Positions 51,092 to 59,946 of a stretch of DNA of 64,000 bases are shown here, piece after piece. Source of the DNA: Bradyrhizobium sp. CSA207. GTDB taxonomy: Bacteria; Pseudomonadota; Alphaproteobacteria; Rhizobiales; Xanthobacteraceae. The notes below the pieces were generated by a model. That model worked only from the letters and a program-made list of their open reading frames with translations. It was not told the DNA's origin and did not search any database. How positions within the stretch are numbered: position 1 is the first letter of the stretch; each line of letters starts with the position of its first letter. The DNA lies in NCBI RefSeq assembly GCF_029051685.1, contig NZ_JAACFT010000027.1, positions 49,829 to 113,828 on the forward strand. The letters are read 5' to 3'. Made by a program: the position numbers and the translations under genes.

Positions 51092-52171
51092 TCAGTCGAT
51101 CTCTTCAATGATGCGCCGCTCCTGCGGCTCCACTATGTAGGTCCGGCTGTCGCGATGGATGTAACGGTACTCCCGCAGGCTAGGGGACTCGCGATAGACC
51201 TCCTCGGGGAACGCTTCGAACTCGACGCCCTCCGGCACGCGCTCGCCGGTGCGGATCTCGGTTCTTACCGTGCTGCCCGTGGTGCGCCGTTCGACAGGGC
51301 GCGCTTTGACGTGCTTGCGGATCACTTCACGATCGCGATCGCTGAACGTGGCCTTGCGCTGTTCCGTGCGGGCCGGAGCGGCCGCCGTGGACCGGCCGGA
51401 GTACGGCAGAACCGCGACGATCTTGTAGCTCGAAGGCTCAACGATCACGATCTCGTCCTTCACCAGGACGAAGTTATAGCCGCGATATTGCGGCACCACC
51501 TCGACGACCTCGCTGGGCAACGGCTGCAGGCGAACGTCTCGCGGCACGACCGTGCCAAACGACAGCGAAAAGTTCACGCGGTTGAGCGGCTGGACGTTGA
51601 GGCGCGACACCGACTGGCTGATGCGGGTGCGTTGCTGGTCGTTGATATTGACGGATGCGTTCACGTCGGTGCTGGAGGAGCGGTCGACCGTGTTCTGCTG
51701 CGTGTTCGGTTGCTGAGCCGTGTTCTGCTGCGTGTTTGGCTGCTGGGCCGTGTTCGTCGCGCCGCTCCCGGTCTGAGACTGCTGCGCCTGGTTGTTGGCG
51801 GCGGGCGGCGGATTTGCGGACTGTGTCTGAGTGTTCGCCGGAGAATTGGTTTGGGCCTGGCTCGGCGAATTGCCGGAGGCCGGTGCCTGCGAGGTGCTCG
51901 TTCCGGGGTTCGGCGACTGCCGGGCCGCGTCCTGATTGTTCGAGGCCGGTGCCTGGGTCTGAGCCGAATTGTTCGACGAGGAAGACGAAGGTGTGGTCTG
52001 CGCCGGATTGGTGGTCTGCGCCGGATTGGTGGGCGTAGCCGTGGAGGTGGAATCTTGCTGACGCTGCGAGGCCGAAGGATTCTGGCCCGAAGTGCTCGGA
52101 TTGGATTGCGCGAATGCGGAACTGGCTATCGCCAGGGCTGCGCTAGTGGCCAAAAGTAAACGCTTGTTCAT
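51092..52171 (-). CDS. DUF1236 secreted protein with low-complexity N-terminal half
   Basis: The 359-residue protein has a signal peptide (MNKRLLLATSAALAIASSAFA) and a low-complexity Gln/Asn/Ser/Thr/Pro region (residues 22-165) with tandem NTAQQPNTQQ units and NPAQTT repeats. The C-terminal half contains two DUF1236 modules (LPSEVVEVVPQYRGYNFVLVKDEIVIVEP and FPEEVYRESPSLREYRYIHRDSRTYIVEP, split positions about 222-250 and 318-348). The start has AAGGAGC before it. DUF1236 proteins are common in rhizobial envelopes; role unknown. A GGAAC-N17-TGTT motif, close to an EcfG-type promoter, lies 30-55 bases upstream. Confidence 0.9.
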   Translation of the reverse strand: MNKRLLLATSAALAIASSAFAQSNPSTSGQNPSASQRQQDSTSTATPTNPAQTTNPAQTTPSSSSSNNSAQTQAPASNNQDAARQSPNPGTSTSQAPASGNSPSQAQTNSPANTQTQSANPPPAANNQAQQSQTGSGATNTAQQPNTQQNTAQQPNTQQNTVDRSSSTDVNASVNINDQQRTRISQSVSRLNVQPLNRVNFSLSFGTVVPRDVRLQPLPSEVVEVVPQYRGYNFVLVKDEIVIVEPSSYKIVAVLPYSGRSTAAAPARTEQRKATFSDRDREVIRKHVKARPVERRTTGSTVRTEIRTGERVPEGVEFEAFPEEVYRESPSLREYRYIHRDSRTYIVEPQERRIIEEID

Positions 52172-52200
52172 ATAAAGCTCCTTGAACGCTGTGTCGCGAC

Positions 52201-52226
52201 AACATTCGGAGTGAGGCCGTGGTTCC
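52201..52226 (-). promoter_or_regulatory. EcfG-like promoter motif upstream of the DUF1236 gene
   Basis: On the minus strand GGAAC (52226-52222) and TGTT (52204-52201) are separated by 17 bases, near the known general-stress pattern GGAAC-N16-17-CGTT. It is 30 bases before the start codon. One mismatch in the -10 element keeps confidence modest. The rest of 52227-52489 shows no gene. Confidence 0.4.
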
Positions 52227-52489
52227 AGATTCGGGAAATAGTGGCAATTGGCCGTCGCCGGGGGATCGTCTCTTTCGGGCTTACGAAGCAGGAATTTCGC
52301 AACCTGCCATGCCGTGAACGTCTTACGGCGGGAACAGGCGGAACCTTTCGAAAGATAACCCGTCAGCGGCGAGAGTCCGCGGCCCTTCCAAACCGAGAGC
52401 GATGAAATCTCTGCCAGCAGTCTTGCGTTAGGCCGACTTTCGTCGATTCCTTTTGCGTTACAGTTGCAGGCGCACTCTCGTCCGCGGCC

Positions 52490-52726
52490 CTACACGAGCG
52501 ATAACCTCCGGTATTGGCTTTCGTACTCTTTTGCCAACCGCTTTGCCGAAAAACGCTGTTCGAACCGGGCGCGCACTTTTCGTCTATCCAGACCCCCCAG
52601 TTCGTTCACCGCCTTGATGGCCTGCGCCTCGTCCTCGACGATGAAGCCCGTGACGCCGTGCTCGACGATCTCCGGCACGGAGCCCGAGCGATAGGCGATC
52701 ACCGGCGTCCGGCACGCCATCGGCCA
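52490..52726 (-). pseudogene. Relic: C-terminus of a family-4-type glycosyltransferase
   Basis: The minus-strand frame reads MACRTPVIAYRSGSVPEIVEHG then VTGFIVEDEAQAIKAVNELG and RFSAKRLAKEYESQYRRL. This is the last ~75 residues of a GT4 glycosyltransferase, including the nucleotide-sugar loop (SVPEIV...G). The preceding N-terminal ~280 residues are absent, so it is a decayed remnant. Confidence 0.75.
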
Positions 52727-52757
52727 AGAGGGCGAGTTGGGCGATGCGCATCGGTCC

Positions 52758-52892
52758 CTAGGCCCCCAACGCGCATCGCAAGGCCAGTACGACGGTCGCC
52801 GAGATGAGGAACGAGATCGCCAGCAGGGTCCAACCCGGTCTCGTGCTTTCGCGAGCCACCCGCGCGACGAGCATCTTCATGTAGGTCAACAT
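52758..52892 (-). CDS. Possible 44-residue single-pass membrane peptide
   Basis: An ORF reads MLTYMKMLVARVARESTRPG followed by a membrane-like segment WTLLAISFLISATVVLAL and ends RCALGA. It begins at the stop of the 69-residue ORF upstream (ATG overlaps by a few bases), suggesting coupling. No ribosome-binding site is clear. It is too short for the standard gene callers; support is context and hydrophobicity only. Confidence 0.35.
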   Translation of the reverse strand: MLTYMKMLVARVARESTRPGWTLLAISFLISATVVLALRCALGA

Positions 52893-53095
52893 TCGTCCGC
52901 GGGAAGCCGGTGCAGGTAGGCGAGTCCCAAGCTTGCGAGTTCTTCGGAATCGCTTTCTCGCTCTTCCACTCTCCTTTGCAGGTGACGTTCGAGCAGGCAG
53001 CGACGGTTGTCGGACGCATCAACATCCGGATGCATCGCCCGGAAGACCGACCACGCCGTGTCTGCGGCCCTTCTCACGGTAACCTCGTCCACCAT
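52886..53095 (-). CDS. Small conserved-looking hypothetical protein
   Basis: A 69-residue ORF: MVDEVTVRRAADTAWSVFRA, MHPDVDASDNRRCLLERHLQ, then RRVEERESDSEELASLGLAYL. The MHP...DNRR...LERHLQRR pattern recalls short uncharacterised rhizobial proteins. It is soluble, acidic-helical and coupled to a tiny membrane peptide ORF downstream. Start could instead be the GTG one codon later, which is better spaced from GGGAG. Function unknown. Confidence 0.5.
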   Translation of the reverse strand: MVDEVTVRRAADTAWSVFRAMHPDVDASDNRRCLLERHLQRRVEERESDSEELASLGLAYLHRLPADEC

Positions 53096-53220
53096 TCTCC
53101 CGCTCCAGCGTCTCGAAGCTCATCGCTTGCAACTCAACATGCCCGGGAAGGTTTCCAAGTTTTCCCGGAAGTGCAGATCTACTTCGCCCGTGGCACAGCA
53201 TCCAACTGACGGTCGCACCG

Positions 53221-54087
53221 ATGGTCGTGCGCCGCCACTCGCCGCGACGGCGGAGCGCATTGCGCTCGTCCCAAAGCCGACCGCTGGCAACGGCCCGTGG
53301 GCTGACTATATCTCCCGTCTCCACCCCTGCTGTCCGGCCCTCCTTGAAAAGATCCGTGGTCATTTTTCTGCTGCTGGTATTCGTGCCGATCGCCGTGTCG
53401 GCCGCGCGATATTTTTTGTTCGGAGACGGCCGCGGCGATTGGCGGACGGCGGATCGATCGAGCACGGGGCTTCTGCGTCCCGCCGCGTCCAATCCGGACG
53501 CACTGATCCGAGTTTTCGCCGCGCGCACCGTGCGCTGGCGCAGCATATTCGCGGTTCACACCTGGATCGTGGTCAAGGAGAAGGATGCCGCCGACTACAG
53601 CCGATACGATTACACGGCGTGGGGCGAGCCGATCCGGGACAACGGATTTGCGCCGGACAGTCGATGGTTCGGGGCAACGCCGGAAGTCGTCGCCGCCGTG
53701 GACGGCGCGCGAGCGGAGGCGCTGATCCTGAAAATTCGCCACGTCATCGAGAACTACCGGTTCAAGGCCTACGGCGACTACAGCGCGTGGCCAGGACCGA
53801 ATTCCAATACCTTCGTGCAGGCCGCCCTGGACGCGGTTCCGGAATTGCAGGCCGTGCTTCCGCCGACCGCGATCGGCAAAGACTTCCCCTACACCGGCAG
53901 GCTGGTGGGGCTGACTGCCTCAGGCAGCGGCGTCTACGCCTCGCTCGCGGGCTACGTCGGAATCTCGATAGGCTGGGTCGAAGGGTTCGAAATCAACTTC
54001 TTCGGTGCGGTGCTCGGATTCGACATCCGGCGGCCGGCCCTTAAGCTGCCGGGCATCGGGCGCCTGGGTGTGCCGGCGGCGCTGTAA
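53221..54087 (+). CDS. DUF3750 family membrane-anchored protein
   Basis: The open frame from 53221 gives 288 residues, but the N-terminal ~45 residues (Arg/Ser-rich) are not typical, and the family normally starts just before the membrane segment VVIFLLLVFVPIAVSAARYF. A TTG at 53344 is therefore a possible start, without an obvious ribosome-binding site. The DUF3750 core is clear: RTVRWRSIFAVHTWIVVKEK and YGDYSAWPGPNSNTFVQAAL, with a C-terminus ending GIGRLGVPAAL. Its role is unknown, probably envelope-located. Confidence 0.82.
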   Translation: MVVRRHSPRRRSALRSSQSRPLATARGLTISPVSTPAVRPSLKRSVVIFLLLVFVPIAVSAARYFLFGDGRGDWRTADRSSTGLLRPAASNPDALIRVFAARTVRWRSIFAVHTWIVVKEKDAADYSRYDYTAWGEPIRDNGFAPDSRWFGATPEVVAAVDGARAEALILKIRHVIENYRFKAYGDYSAWPGPNSNTFVQAALDAVPELQAVLPPTAIGKDFPYTGRLVGLTASGSGVYASLAGYVGISIGWVEGFEINFFGAVLGFDIRRPALKLPGIGRLGVPAAL

Positions 54088-54120
54088 CTTACCGACGATC
54101 TTGCAAGGCGTTGCTGTACC

Positions 54121-54384
54121 TTACCGGAAATACCCCAGCACCAGATCGATATCCGAGCTGCCCGCCACCGTGCCGTTCAGCTCGGCGTCGATGACGCGGC
54201 GGCAGGCTTCGATCGCGGCGTGATCGCCGAGATCGTTGGCGGCTTCCAGCACCAGCCATGCGGCGTCGACCGAGGCCTTGTCCGGAGCCGATCCGCCAGC
54301 ATCGGCGTCGAAGCCGTTGTTGAGGTTCTTGTTCGGATTCTTGTTCGGATTCTTGCGAACTGCGGTGCCGAATTGAGGCAACAT
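54121..54384 (-). CDS. Hypothetical protein with KNPN repeat
   Basis: An 87-residue protein begins MLPQFGTAVRKNPNKNPNKN, in which a short tandem duplication codes KNPN twice. The rest (VDAAWLVLEAANDLGDHAAI, EACRRVIDAEL) looks helical. The ATG follows GGGGAGTATTTGCA, a good ribosome-binding site, and it lies after DUF2336 across the 13-bp tandem repeats. Function not recognised. Confidence 0.55.
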   Translation of the reverse strand: MLPQFGTAVRKNPNKNPNKNLNNGFDADAGGSAPDKASVDAAWLVLEAANDLGDHAAIEACRRVIDAELNGTVAGSSDIDLVLGYFR

Positions 54385-54429
54385 TGCAAATACTCCCCTG
54401 CCAATTCCCGGATGATGCTCAGTGCACCT

Positions 54430-54481
54430 GTTCAGTGTACTCGTTCAGTGTACTCGTTCAGTGTACTCGTTCAGTGTACCT
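54430..54481. repeat. Tandem 13-bp repeat GTTCAGTGTACTC, four copies
   Basis: Four head-to-tail copies of the 13-mer occupy 54430-54481, the last ending GTGTACC. The array extends into the last codons and stop of the minus-strand DUF2336 gene (stop at 54471), so copy number affects its 3' end. It probably arose by slippage. Confidence 0.9.
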
Positions 54482-55595
54482 GGAGCTCGGGCTGACGACC
54501 CTGGGCGGAGTCGGTGCCGGCGCTGTTCTTGCGCGACTGATAGAACTTCAGAATGCTGCGCGAAGTCTCGATCTTGAGCCGGCCGAAATCGCGCTCATTG
54601 TCGTGGAGCTCACGCGCCGTGATCAGATGATCCTTGGCACCGAGGAACAGCAGCGACATCGTGGTGTCCCAGGAGAAGTCGAGCGCCTTGCACAGCACCA
54701 GGATCATCTCGCGGTTGCGGTCCATCAGCGCGCGCTCGATCACGTCGACCGGCAGCGCCGAGAGCAGCGACAGGCCGATCTGCACCTCGTCGAAACGGTG
54801 CTGCCGCGCATAGTTCGAGATCGAATCCTGGTTGAGATTGCCGAGCCTGTGCTGCGTCGTCACCGTGCGCTTGGCGACGAAATAGCTGCGCGACGAGGGA
54901 CCGAACTTGGATTGCAGATCGCCGGTGACCTCGGTCACCGAGCTCTGGATCTGGGCCATCATCTCGGGGCGTTCGGTCTCAAGCCGGCGGCGGACGTCCT
55001 CGGACGCTTTCGAGATCAGCTGCTGGAAGATGTGGCGCGGCACGTCCTTGCGCAGGCCGAGCTGCTCGGCGAGGATCGAGTCGCCCTCGGCGCGCCTGAC
55101 CATGTGCAGCAGGCCGGAGCCGGAGAAGCGCGCGCCCTCGTTCCTGGCGACGGACGTCACGACCTCCTGGTTGCCGCGCTTGACCAGCACGTCGGTCACG
55201 GCCTCGCCGATCGACTTGCGCTGGGCGATCGCGAGCAAATGCGACTGGCTCTTGGTCAACGCGCTCTCGACCAGCATCTTCTCGTCGATACGGTCGGAGT
55301 CGCGCAGCACGGGACCGGCGACCTCGATCGCGTCGTCGAAGGCGAGTTTTTCGATGACGTTGAGCGGGGCGTGATCGCAGGCCGACATCAATTCGGAAAG
55401 CTGCGCGCGCGCGACGACCTCGATCTCGTCGGCCAGCCGCCCGATCACCTCGCCGAACATGCTGATCTCGTCGTCGCTGTAGCGGCCGGTGATCAGAATG
55501 TCGGTTGCGTGCCACAATGCCTTCGCCCGGCTCTCGTCGGTGCCGCGCGCGATCGCGTCGTCCAGATCCTGTAGCAGCGGTTTTGCCCCGTTCAT
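54471..55595 (-). CDS. DUF2336 family protein
   Basis: The 374-residue soluble protein starts at MNGAKPLLQDLDDAIARG (55595); the frame opens 13 codons earlier. It is the DUF2336 type with many short helices, including SDDEISMFGEVIGRLADEIE and VARAQLSELMSACDHAPLNV at the N-terminal half, and a C-terminal part with FDEVQIGLSLLSALPVDVIE. HEAT-like helical repeats are likely. The function is unknown in the family. The 3' end lies in the tandem-repeat array. Confidence 0.85.
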   Translation of the reverse strand: MNGAKPLLQDLDDAIARGTDESRAKALWHATDILITGRYSDDEISMFGEVIGRLADEIEVVARAQLSELMSACDHAPLNVIEKLAFDDAIEVAGPVLRDSDRIDEKMLVESALTKSQSHLLAIAQRKSIGEAVTDVLVKRGNQEVVTSVARNEGARFSGSGLLHMVRRAEGDSILAEQLGLRKDVPRHIFQQLISKASEDVRRRLETERPEMMAQIQSSVTEVTGDLQSKFGPSSRSYFVAKRTVTTQHRLGNLNQDSISNYARQHRFDEVQIGLSLLSALPVDVIERALMDRNREMILVLCKALDFSWDTTMSLLFLGAKDHLITARELHDNERDFGRLKIETSRSILKFYQSRKNSAGTDSAQGRQPELQVH

Positions 55596-55790
55596 CTCGA
55601 TCACCCCAGTTCTTGGCGAGCCGTCCTGCCGCAAGTGGCAGGACGCCGGATTCCTCAGGAATCGACCCTAGGGAACAAACGCGAGAATCCGGTAAAACCG
55701 ACAGATCAGTTTTGCCGGGGAAAATTCGTTAAAATGCGGGGGAATGGGTTTACCGGTGGGCAACGGCTCGCGCGGCGAAAGGAGGTGCGC

Positions 55791-55909
55791 TCCCTCTCCC
55801 GCTTGCGGGAGAGGGCTGGGGTGAGGGTGTTTCCACAGAGGGATTCCCCCAGTGGATAGAGCCCTCACCCGCGCCTTCGGCGCGACCTCTCCCGCAGGCG
55901 GGAGAGGTT
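55791..55909. repeat. Palindromic intergenic repeat (CTCTCCCGC family)
   Basis: Two hairpins CTCTCCCGCttGCGGGAGAG and CTCTCCCGCagGCGGGAGAG flank GGGTGAGGGTGTTTCC...AGCCCTCACCCGCGCC arms, together a compound palindrome of about 120 bases, between the AsmA stop and the DUF2336 start. This type of element is widely dispersed in Bradyrhizobium genomes. Confidence 0.85.
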
Positions 55910-55952
55910 AAGCGAGCCCGCGGCCCAAATTGATGCAAACCAAAATCCGCCC

Positions 55953-58900
55953 TTACGGATTCGACGGCGTCAGCACCAGCGGCGGCTTCGGCTTTGGCCT
56001 TGGCGGCGGCGGGCCCGGCGCCGGCCTCACCTCGATCGGCGGCGGCAGCGGCGCCAATTGCTGCTGGCTTGCGAGCGGCGGGCTCGGCGCGGCGGGGGCT
56101 GCCTGCGGCGCCTTCGGCGTCGGTGCGGCCTTGGGCTCCACCCTGGGCTTCGGCAGCGGCGCGCGGCGCGGATCGCGGCCGGGCATCGGCACATCGGTCA
56201 GCGACGGCTCCGGTGCGAGATCTGGCGAGACCAGCGTCGGCAGCGCCGCGGTGGCCGGCGGCGGCTCGCCGCGCTCGATGGCGTCCAGCCGCCGCGTCTC
56301 GCGATCGATCGTGCGCACCGCAAGCCACGACGACAACGGCGCGAGATCGACGGTGCGATTGAGCCTGTCGGGGGGACCGGCCGCAAACAACTGGATTTCC
56401 GGCGGAGCACCGGACAGCCCGGTCATGATCGGCGTCAGGCTGGCGCGGATGTCGGCCTGGTCGGCGGGAATGTCGTAGCCACCGGAGACGATGGCGCGAG
56501 CGTTCTTCGCCTCCAGCGGCGTCGCGCCGACGCGCAGGCGGCCGTCGCGGATCGTGAACGGAATCTGCGCCGAGGCGACCGCGATTGGACCTGCCGACAG
56601 CGCGGGCTCGACCAGCTGCCGCAGCCGGTTGTCGTCGCTGACCTGGCCGCCGTCGCTGGCGCGGATGGCGATCTCGAAGGCGCGCGGATTGAGACCGCTG
56701 ATCTCGGCGGCGTCGAGCGTCACCGTGCCGTTGCCGGCGAGCGCACCGATCAGTGCCGCAACGCTGCGGCCCTGGCTTGTCAGCGCCATCTGCAGCGAGG
56801 CCCGTCCCTTCGGCAGCGCGAGATCGCGGTAGCGCAGGGCCGCCGCATCGACATTGGTCAGTTCGAGGCGCGCGTTCAGCGCGAGGCCGTTGGCGCCGGT
56901 TCTCGCATCGAGGCTTGCTGACATCTCGCCGCCACCGACGCCGCCCTTGAGCCCATCGAGCGCGAGCGACTGGCCGTCGCTCCTGATCGTGCCGCCGACG
57001 GGGCGCAGCTCGATGCCATCAGGCAGGCTCCCGCGCAACGCCTGGAACGCGATCCGGCCGCGCCAGCCGCCAAGCAGGCCCGCACTCAGCGGCTCGCCGG
57101 AATTGTGCCCGGCCGCACCGATCGCCATCGCGAGCGCCGGCGCAAGATCGAGCGAGTCCAGGCCGACTTCGCCATCGACGGTCTTGTCCTGATCGAGCGT
57201 CATTGCGAGATGGCCACGCAAATGTGAGCCGGAAGCGGTGCCGTCGAGATCGTCGAAGGTCAGACGGTTGCCGGACAGGCCGACGCGCGAGGACAGGGTG
57301 ACGGCCTGCATCGACTTGTCGGCCGCGCTGGTGCCGAACAGCGGCGCCAGGTTGGCGTTGCGCACCCGCAAATTCACGCTGGCCTTTGGCTCCGGCGCAG
57401 ACAATTCGATGCTGCCCAGCGCATCCGCGTCCAGCCCGCCGCCGCTGAGCCTTGCGTTCAATTGCAGCGGCCGGCGCCACGCGCCGCTCAGCTTGCCTTC
57501 GAACTGCGAGGCGCCCTCGCCCGCCGTCACCACGCGATCGAGGCCAAGCAGCGCCAGCAGCGCGCCCGCCTGCGGTGTCGACAGTTTCGAGTCCAGCGTG
57601 AAGTCGCTGTTGCGCAAGCGGTCAAGATCGATGCCGTTGACCGCCGCGGCCGAAGTCTGCGCCGCCAGCGTCGCACTGGCCTTGAGCTGCGGCGCATCGA
57701 GCTCGAGCACCGCGCGCGCGTCGCTGCGATCGGCGTGTTCGGCGTTCTTGTCGAGACTGAGGTCGAGCTTCAAGCGCGTCGCACCGGGCAACGACGGCAG
57801 CGCATCGAAGCGGGCGCGGGCCGCAGGCGCAAACGGCTCGATCAACGCGGTGAGCTGGCGCAGCGAACTGGCAGACGATGTCAGCGCAAGCTTGCCGGTC
57901 GACCTAGTGCGGTCGAAGCTGCCGCTCGCCTCCGTGGTCACGCCGCTGGCCTGGCCGAACCGCAACTGCTCCAGCGCCAGCGTCGCCGGGCCATAGCCGA
58001 GCTTGGCCGCGAACGGCCGCAGCTCCTGGCCGGCAGAGATCGCGCGGCCGACGTCGAGCGAGAGTTTTGCTTCCTCGGGCCATTCGCCCTGCGGTCCCGC
58101 AAGCGCGCGCACGAAACTCGCAGCGGCATCGAGATCGAGACGGTCAGCCTTGATATCGGCATCGATCCGCGAGCCCTTGCTCGCACCGTTCTGGGCAAAA
58201 TCGATCCGCCCCTCGACGGCACCACCCTCGATGTCGGCCTTCAGCTTGTCGATGGCGAGATGGTTGGCGGCGATCGTCACGTCGCCGGCAAGGCGCAGCG
58301 GCCGCGTACTGCGGCGGTTGACCTCGCTGCGGCCTAGGAGCCAGGCCACCAGCGTATCGGGATCGGACGATTCGACGGTGAGACGGCCGCTGAAGCTGTC
58401 GGCGCCGGGCGTCGCGCCGTTGAGCGAGAGCTGCGTCATGCCGGGCGCGCGCAGGTCGAGCCGCTGGAAAGTCCAGGATTTGCCGTCGCTCTTGAGCTCC
58501 GCGGCGATGTTCTGGAGCGGACGTCCGCCGAGCATGATCTGGTCGGAGTTGAACTCGATCTGCGCCGGGATGGGCGCCTGCGGGAACGCCGCGAGGCCTG
58601 CGCGCAGCGCCGGCAGGATGCGCAGCGGCTCAGTGTCATTCTTTCCGGCCAGCTTGTCGGCATCAACCTGGCGCGCCGACAGCACCGCGCGGAGCAGCGG
58701 CGCAGCGCCGAACCTGATATCGCCGACGCCGCCGAGCTTCAGCGCGGCATCTTCGCTGCCGAAGCTTGCATCGATCTGGTCGAATTTTGCTCCGGCCGGA
58801 TCGGCCTTGAGCTTGGCCGTGAGCTTCCACGGCGTCGGCCCCGCCTCGCCCGGCTTTTTAGGCTGGGGCACGGCGAGCGTCAGCGCGCCGTCGAATTTCG

Positions 58901-59591
58901 GCAGGCGGTTGTCGAAGGCGAGCACGCCTTCGAGATCGGCCTGAATGGCGCGGTCACCGGGATCGATGTTGAGATGCAGACGGGTCGCGCTGCCGTCGGC
59001 GCTCGGGCCGGAGGAGATGCGGAACGGATAGCGGGTGCCGGCCGCGGTGAAATTGCCGTCGCCCCGCACCGCGCCCGCGAGCGAACGCACATCGCCGGAG
59101 AAGGCGATGTCGCTCAGCTCCAGCGTCGAGCGGCTGGCGGCGTCATGCAGGGCGATGCGGCCGGTGAGGTTCAATCGCTCGATGGCAAGCGAGGCCAGGT
59201 TGAAAGTGCCGCTCGCGGTGGACGGCAGGTCGACCCGGCCCCTGGCGTCGAGGCCGAGATCGACCGCCATGCCGTTGACCGTGAGCTCGGTGGCGCGCCA
59301 TTCGCCGCGCATCAGGGAGCTCAGGCTGAACTCGACGTCGAGCTTGTCGGCACGCAGGCGGCCGAGATCGTTGTTGCCGCCGAAGGTGAGCGAGCGCAGC
59401 CGCAGCGTCGGCGCCGGCAACAGCCGCGCGTCGAGCTCGCCCGCCACCCGCACCGGCACGCCGATAATCCGGGTCGCCTCCGCCTCGAACTGGGGCCTGA
59501 ACTGGTTCCAGTCGATGAAGTAAGGCCCGATCAGCGCGGCGAGCAGCGCTAAGATGAAGGCAATCGCCAATCCGAGCAGCGTCGTCTGCAC
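55953..59591 (-). CDS. AsmA family protein
   Basis: The start GTG at 59591 lies five bases after GGGGAG and opens a membrane anchor (VQTTLLGLAIAFILALLAAL). The 1212-residue protein has the AsmA N-terminal domain (YFIDWNQFRPQFEAEATRII, VPVRVAGELDARLLPAPTLR) and a long beta-helical repetitive middle, with the C-terminal AsmA_2 part (GNGTVTLDAAEISGLNPRAF). It ends with a Pro-rich tail (residues 1140-1212). AsmA proteins take part in outer-membrane lipid transport and biogenesis; the exact role here is unknown. Confidence 0.9.
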   Translation of the reverse strand: MQTTLLGLAIAFILALLAALIGPYFIDWNQFRPQFEAEATRIIGVPVRVAGELDARLLPAPTLRLRSLTFGGNNDLGRLRADKLDVEFSLSSLMRGEWRATELTVNGMAVDLGLDARGRVDLPSTASGTFNLASLAIERLNLTGRIALHDAASRSTLELSDIAFSGDVRSLAGAVRGDGNFTAAGTRYPFRISSGPSADGSATRLHLNIDPGDRAIQADLEGVLAFDNRLPKFDGALTLAVPQPKKPGEAGPTPWKLTAKLKADPAGAKFDQIDASFGSEDAALKLGGVGDIRFGAAPLLRAVLSARQVDADKLAGKNDTEPLRILPALRAGLAAFPQAPIPAQIEFNSDQIMLGGRPLQNIAAELKSDGKSWTFQRLDLRAPGMTQLSLNGATPGADSFSGRLTVESSDPDTLVAWLLGRSEVNRRSTRPLRLAGDVTIAANHLAIDKLKADIEGGAVEGRIDFAQNGASKGSRIDADIKADRLDLDAAASFVRALAGPQGEWPEEAKLSLDVGRAISAGQELRPFAAKLGYGPATLALEQLRFGQASGVTTEASGSFDRTRSTGKLALTSSASSLRQLTALIEPFAPAARARFDALPSLPGATRLKLDLSLDKNAEHADRSDARAVLELDAPQLKASATLAAQTSAAAVNGIDLDRLRNSDFTLDSKLSTPQAGALLALLGLDRVVTAGEGASQFEGKLSGAWRRPLQLNARLSGGGLDADALGSIELSAPEPKASVNLRVRNANLAPLFGTSAADKSMQAVTLSSRVGLSGNRLTFDDLDGTASGSHLRGHLAMTLDQDKTVDGEVGLDSLDLAPALAMAIGAAGHNSGEPLSAGLLGGWRGRIAFQALRGSLPDGIELRPVGGTIRSDGQSLALDGLKGGVGGGEMSASLDARTGANGLALNARLELTNVDAAALRYRDLALPKGRASLQMALTSQGRSVAALIGALAGNGTVTLDAAEISGLNPRAFEIAIRASDGGQVSDDNRLRQLVEPALSAGPIAVASAQIPFTIRDGRLRVGATPLEAKNARAIVSGGYDIPADQADIRASLTPIMTGLSGAPPEIQLFAAGPPDRLNRTVDLAPLSSWLAVRTIDRETRRLDAIERGEPPPATAALPTLVSPDLAPEPSLTDVPMPGRDPRRAPLPKPRVEPKAAPTPKAPQAAPAAPSPPLASQQQLAPLPPPIEVRPAPGPPPPRPKPKPPLVLTPSNP

Positions 59592-59746
59592 GGGTCTCCC
59601 CTCGGCCAAGCCGGCACCGGGCCAAATCTTGACCCCCAAACCCTGGCCGCAGAGGCTTCAGGCGCGCCGGAACTGCCCCTTATATAGGGGGAAGTGTGGC
59701 GAAGTCACAGCGACTGTTGCGCGCGGAGGTTAACGCTACTGCGCGA

Positions 59747-59946
59747 CCCTCATGGTGAGGAGGCGCGCAAAGCGCCGTCTCGAACCATAGAGGCCCCGCT
59801 CCCGGCCGCGGCCATCCTTCGAGACGCCCGCCTTGGGCGGGCGCCTCAGGATGAGGACGGAGCGCGCGGCGGCAGTTTCAACGGGCACCGATGCCGCTTA
59901 GCCTCATCCTGTGAGGAGACCGCAAAGCGGTCGTCTCGAAGGAAGA
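59747..59946. repeat. Intergenic repeat pair (ATCCTTCGAGACGC...CTCAGGATGAGG family)
   Basis: This region holds CTCATGGTGAGGAGGCGCGCAAAGCGCCGTCTCGAA and later CATCCTTCGAGACGCCCGCC...CAGGATGAGGACGG, followed by CTCATCCTGTGAGGAG...GTCTCGAAGG. These are inverted and direct parts of a dispersed element. Its right part overlaps the 3' end of the GGDEF-EAL gene, whose stop is at 59846. Confidence 0.75.

Noticed and set aside
54430..54481. CRISPR array
   Set aside because: Units are 13 bp with no spacers and no cas genes are nearby.
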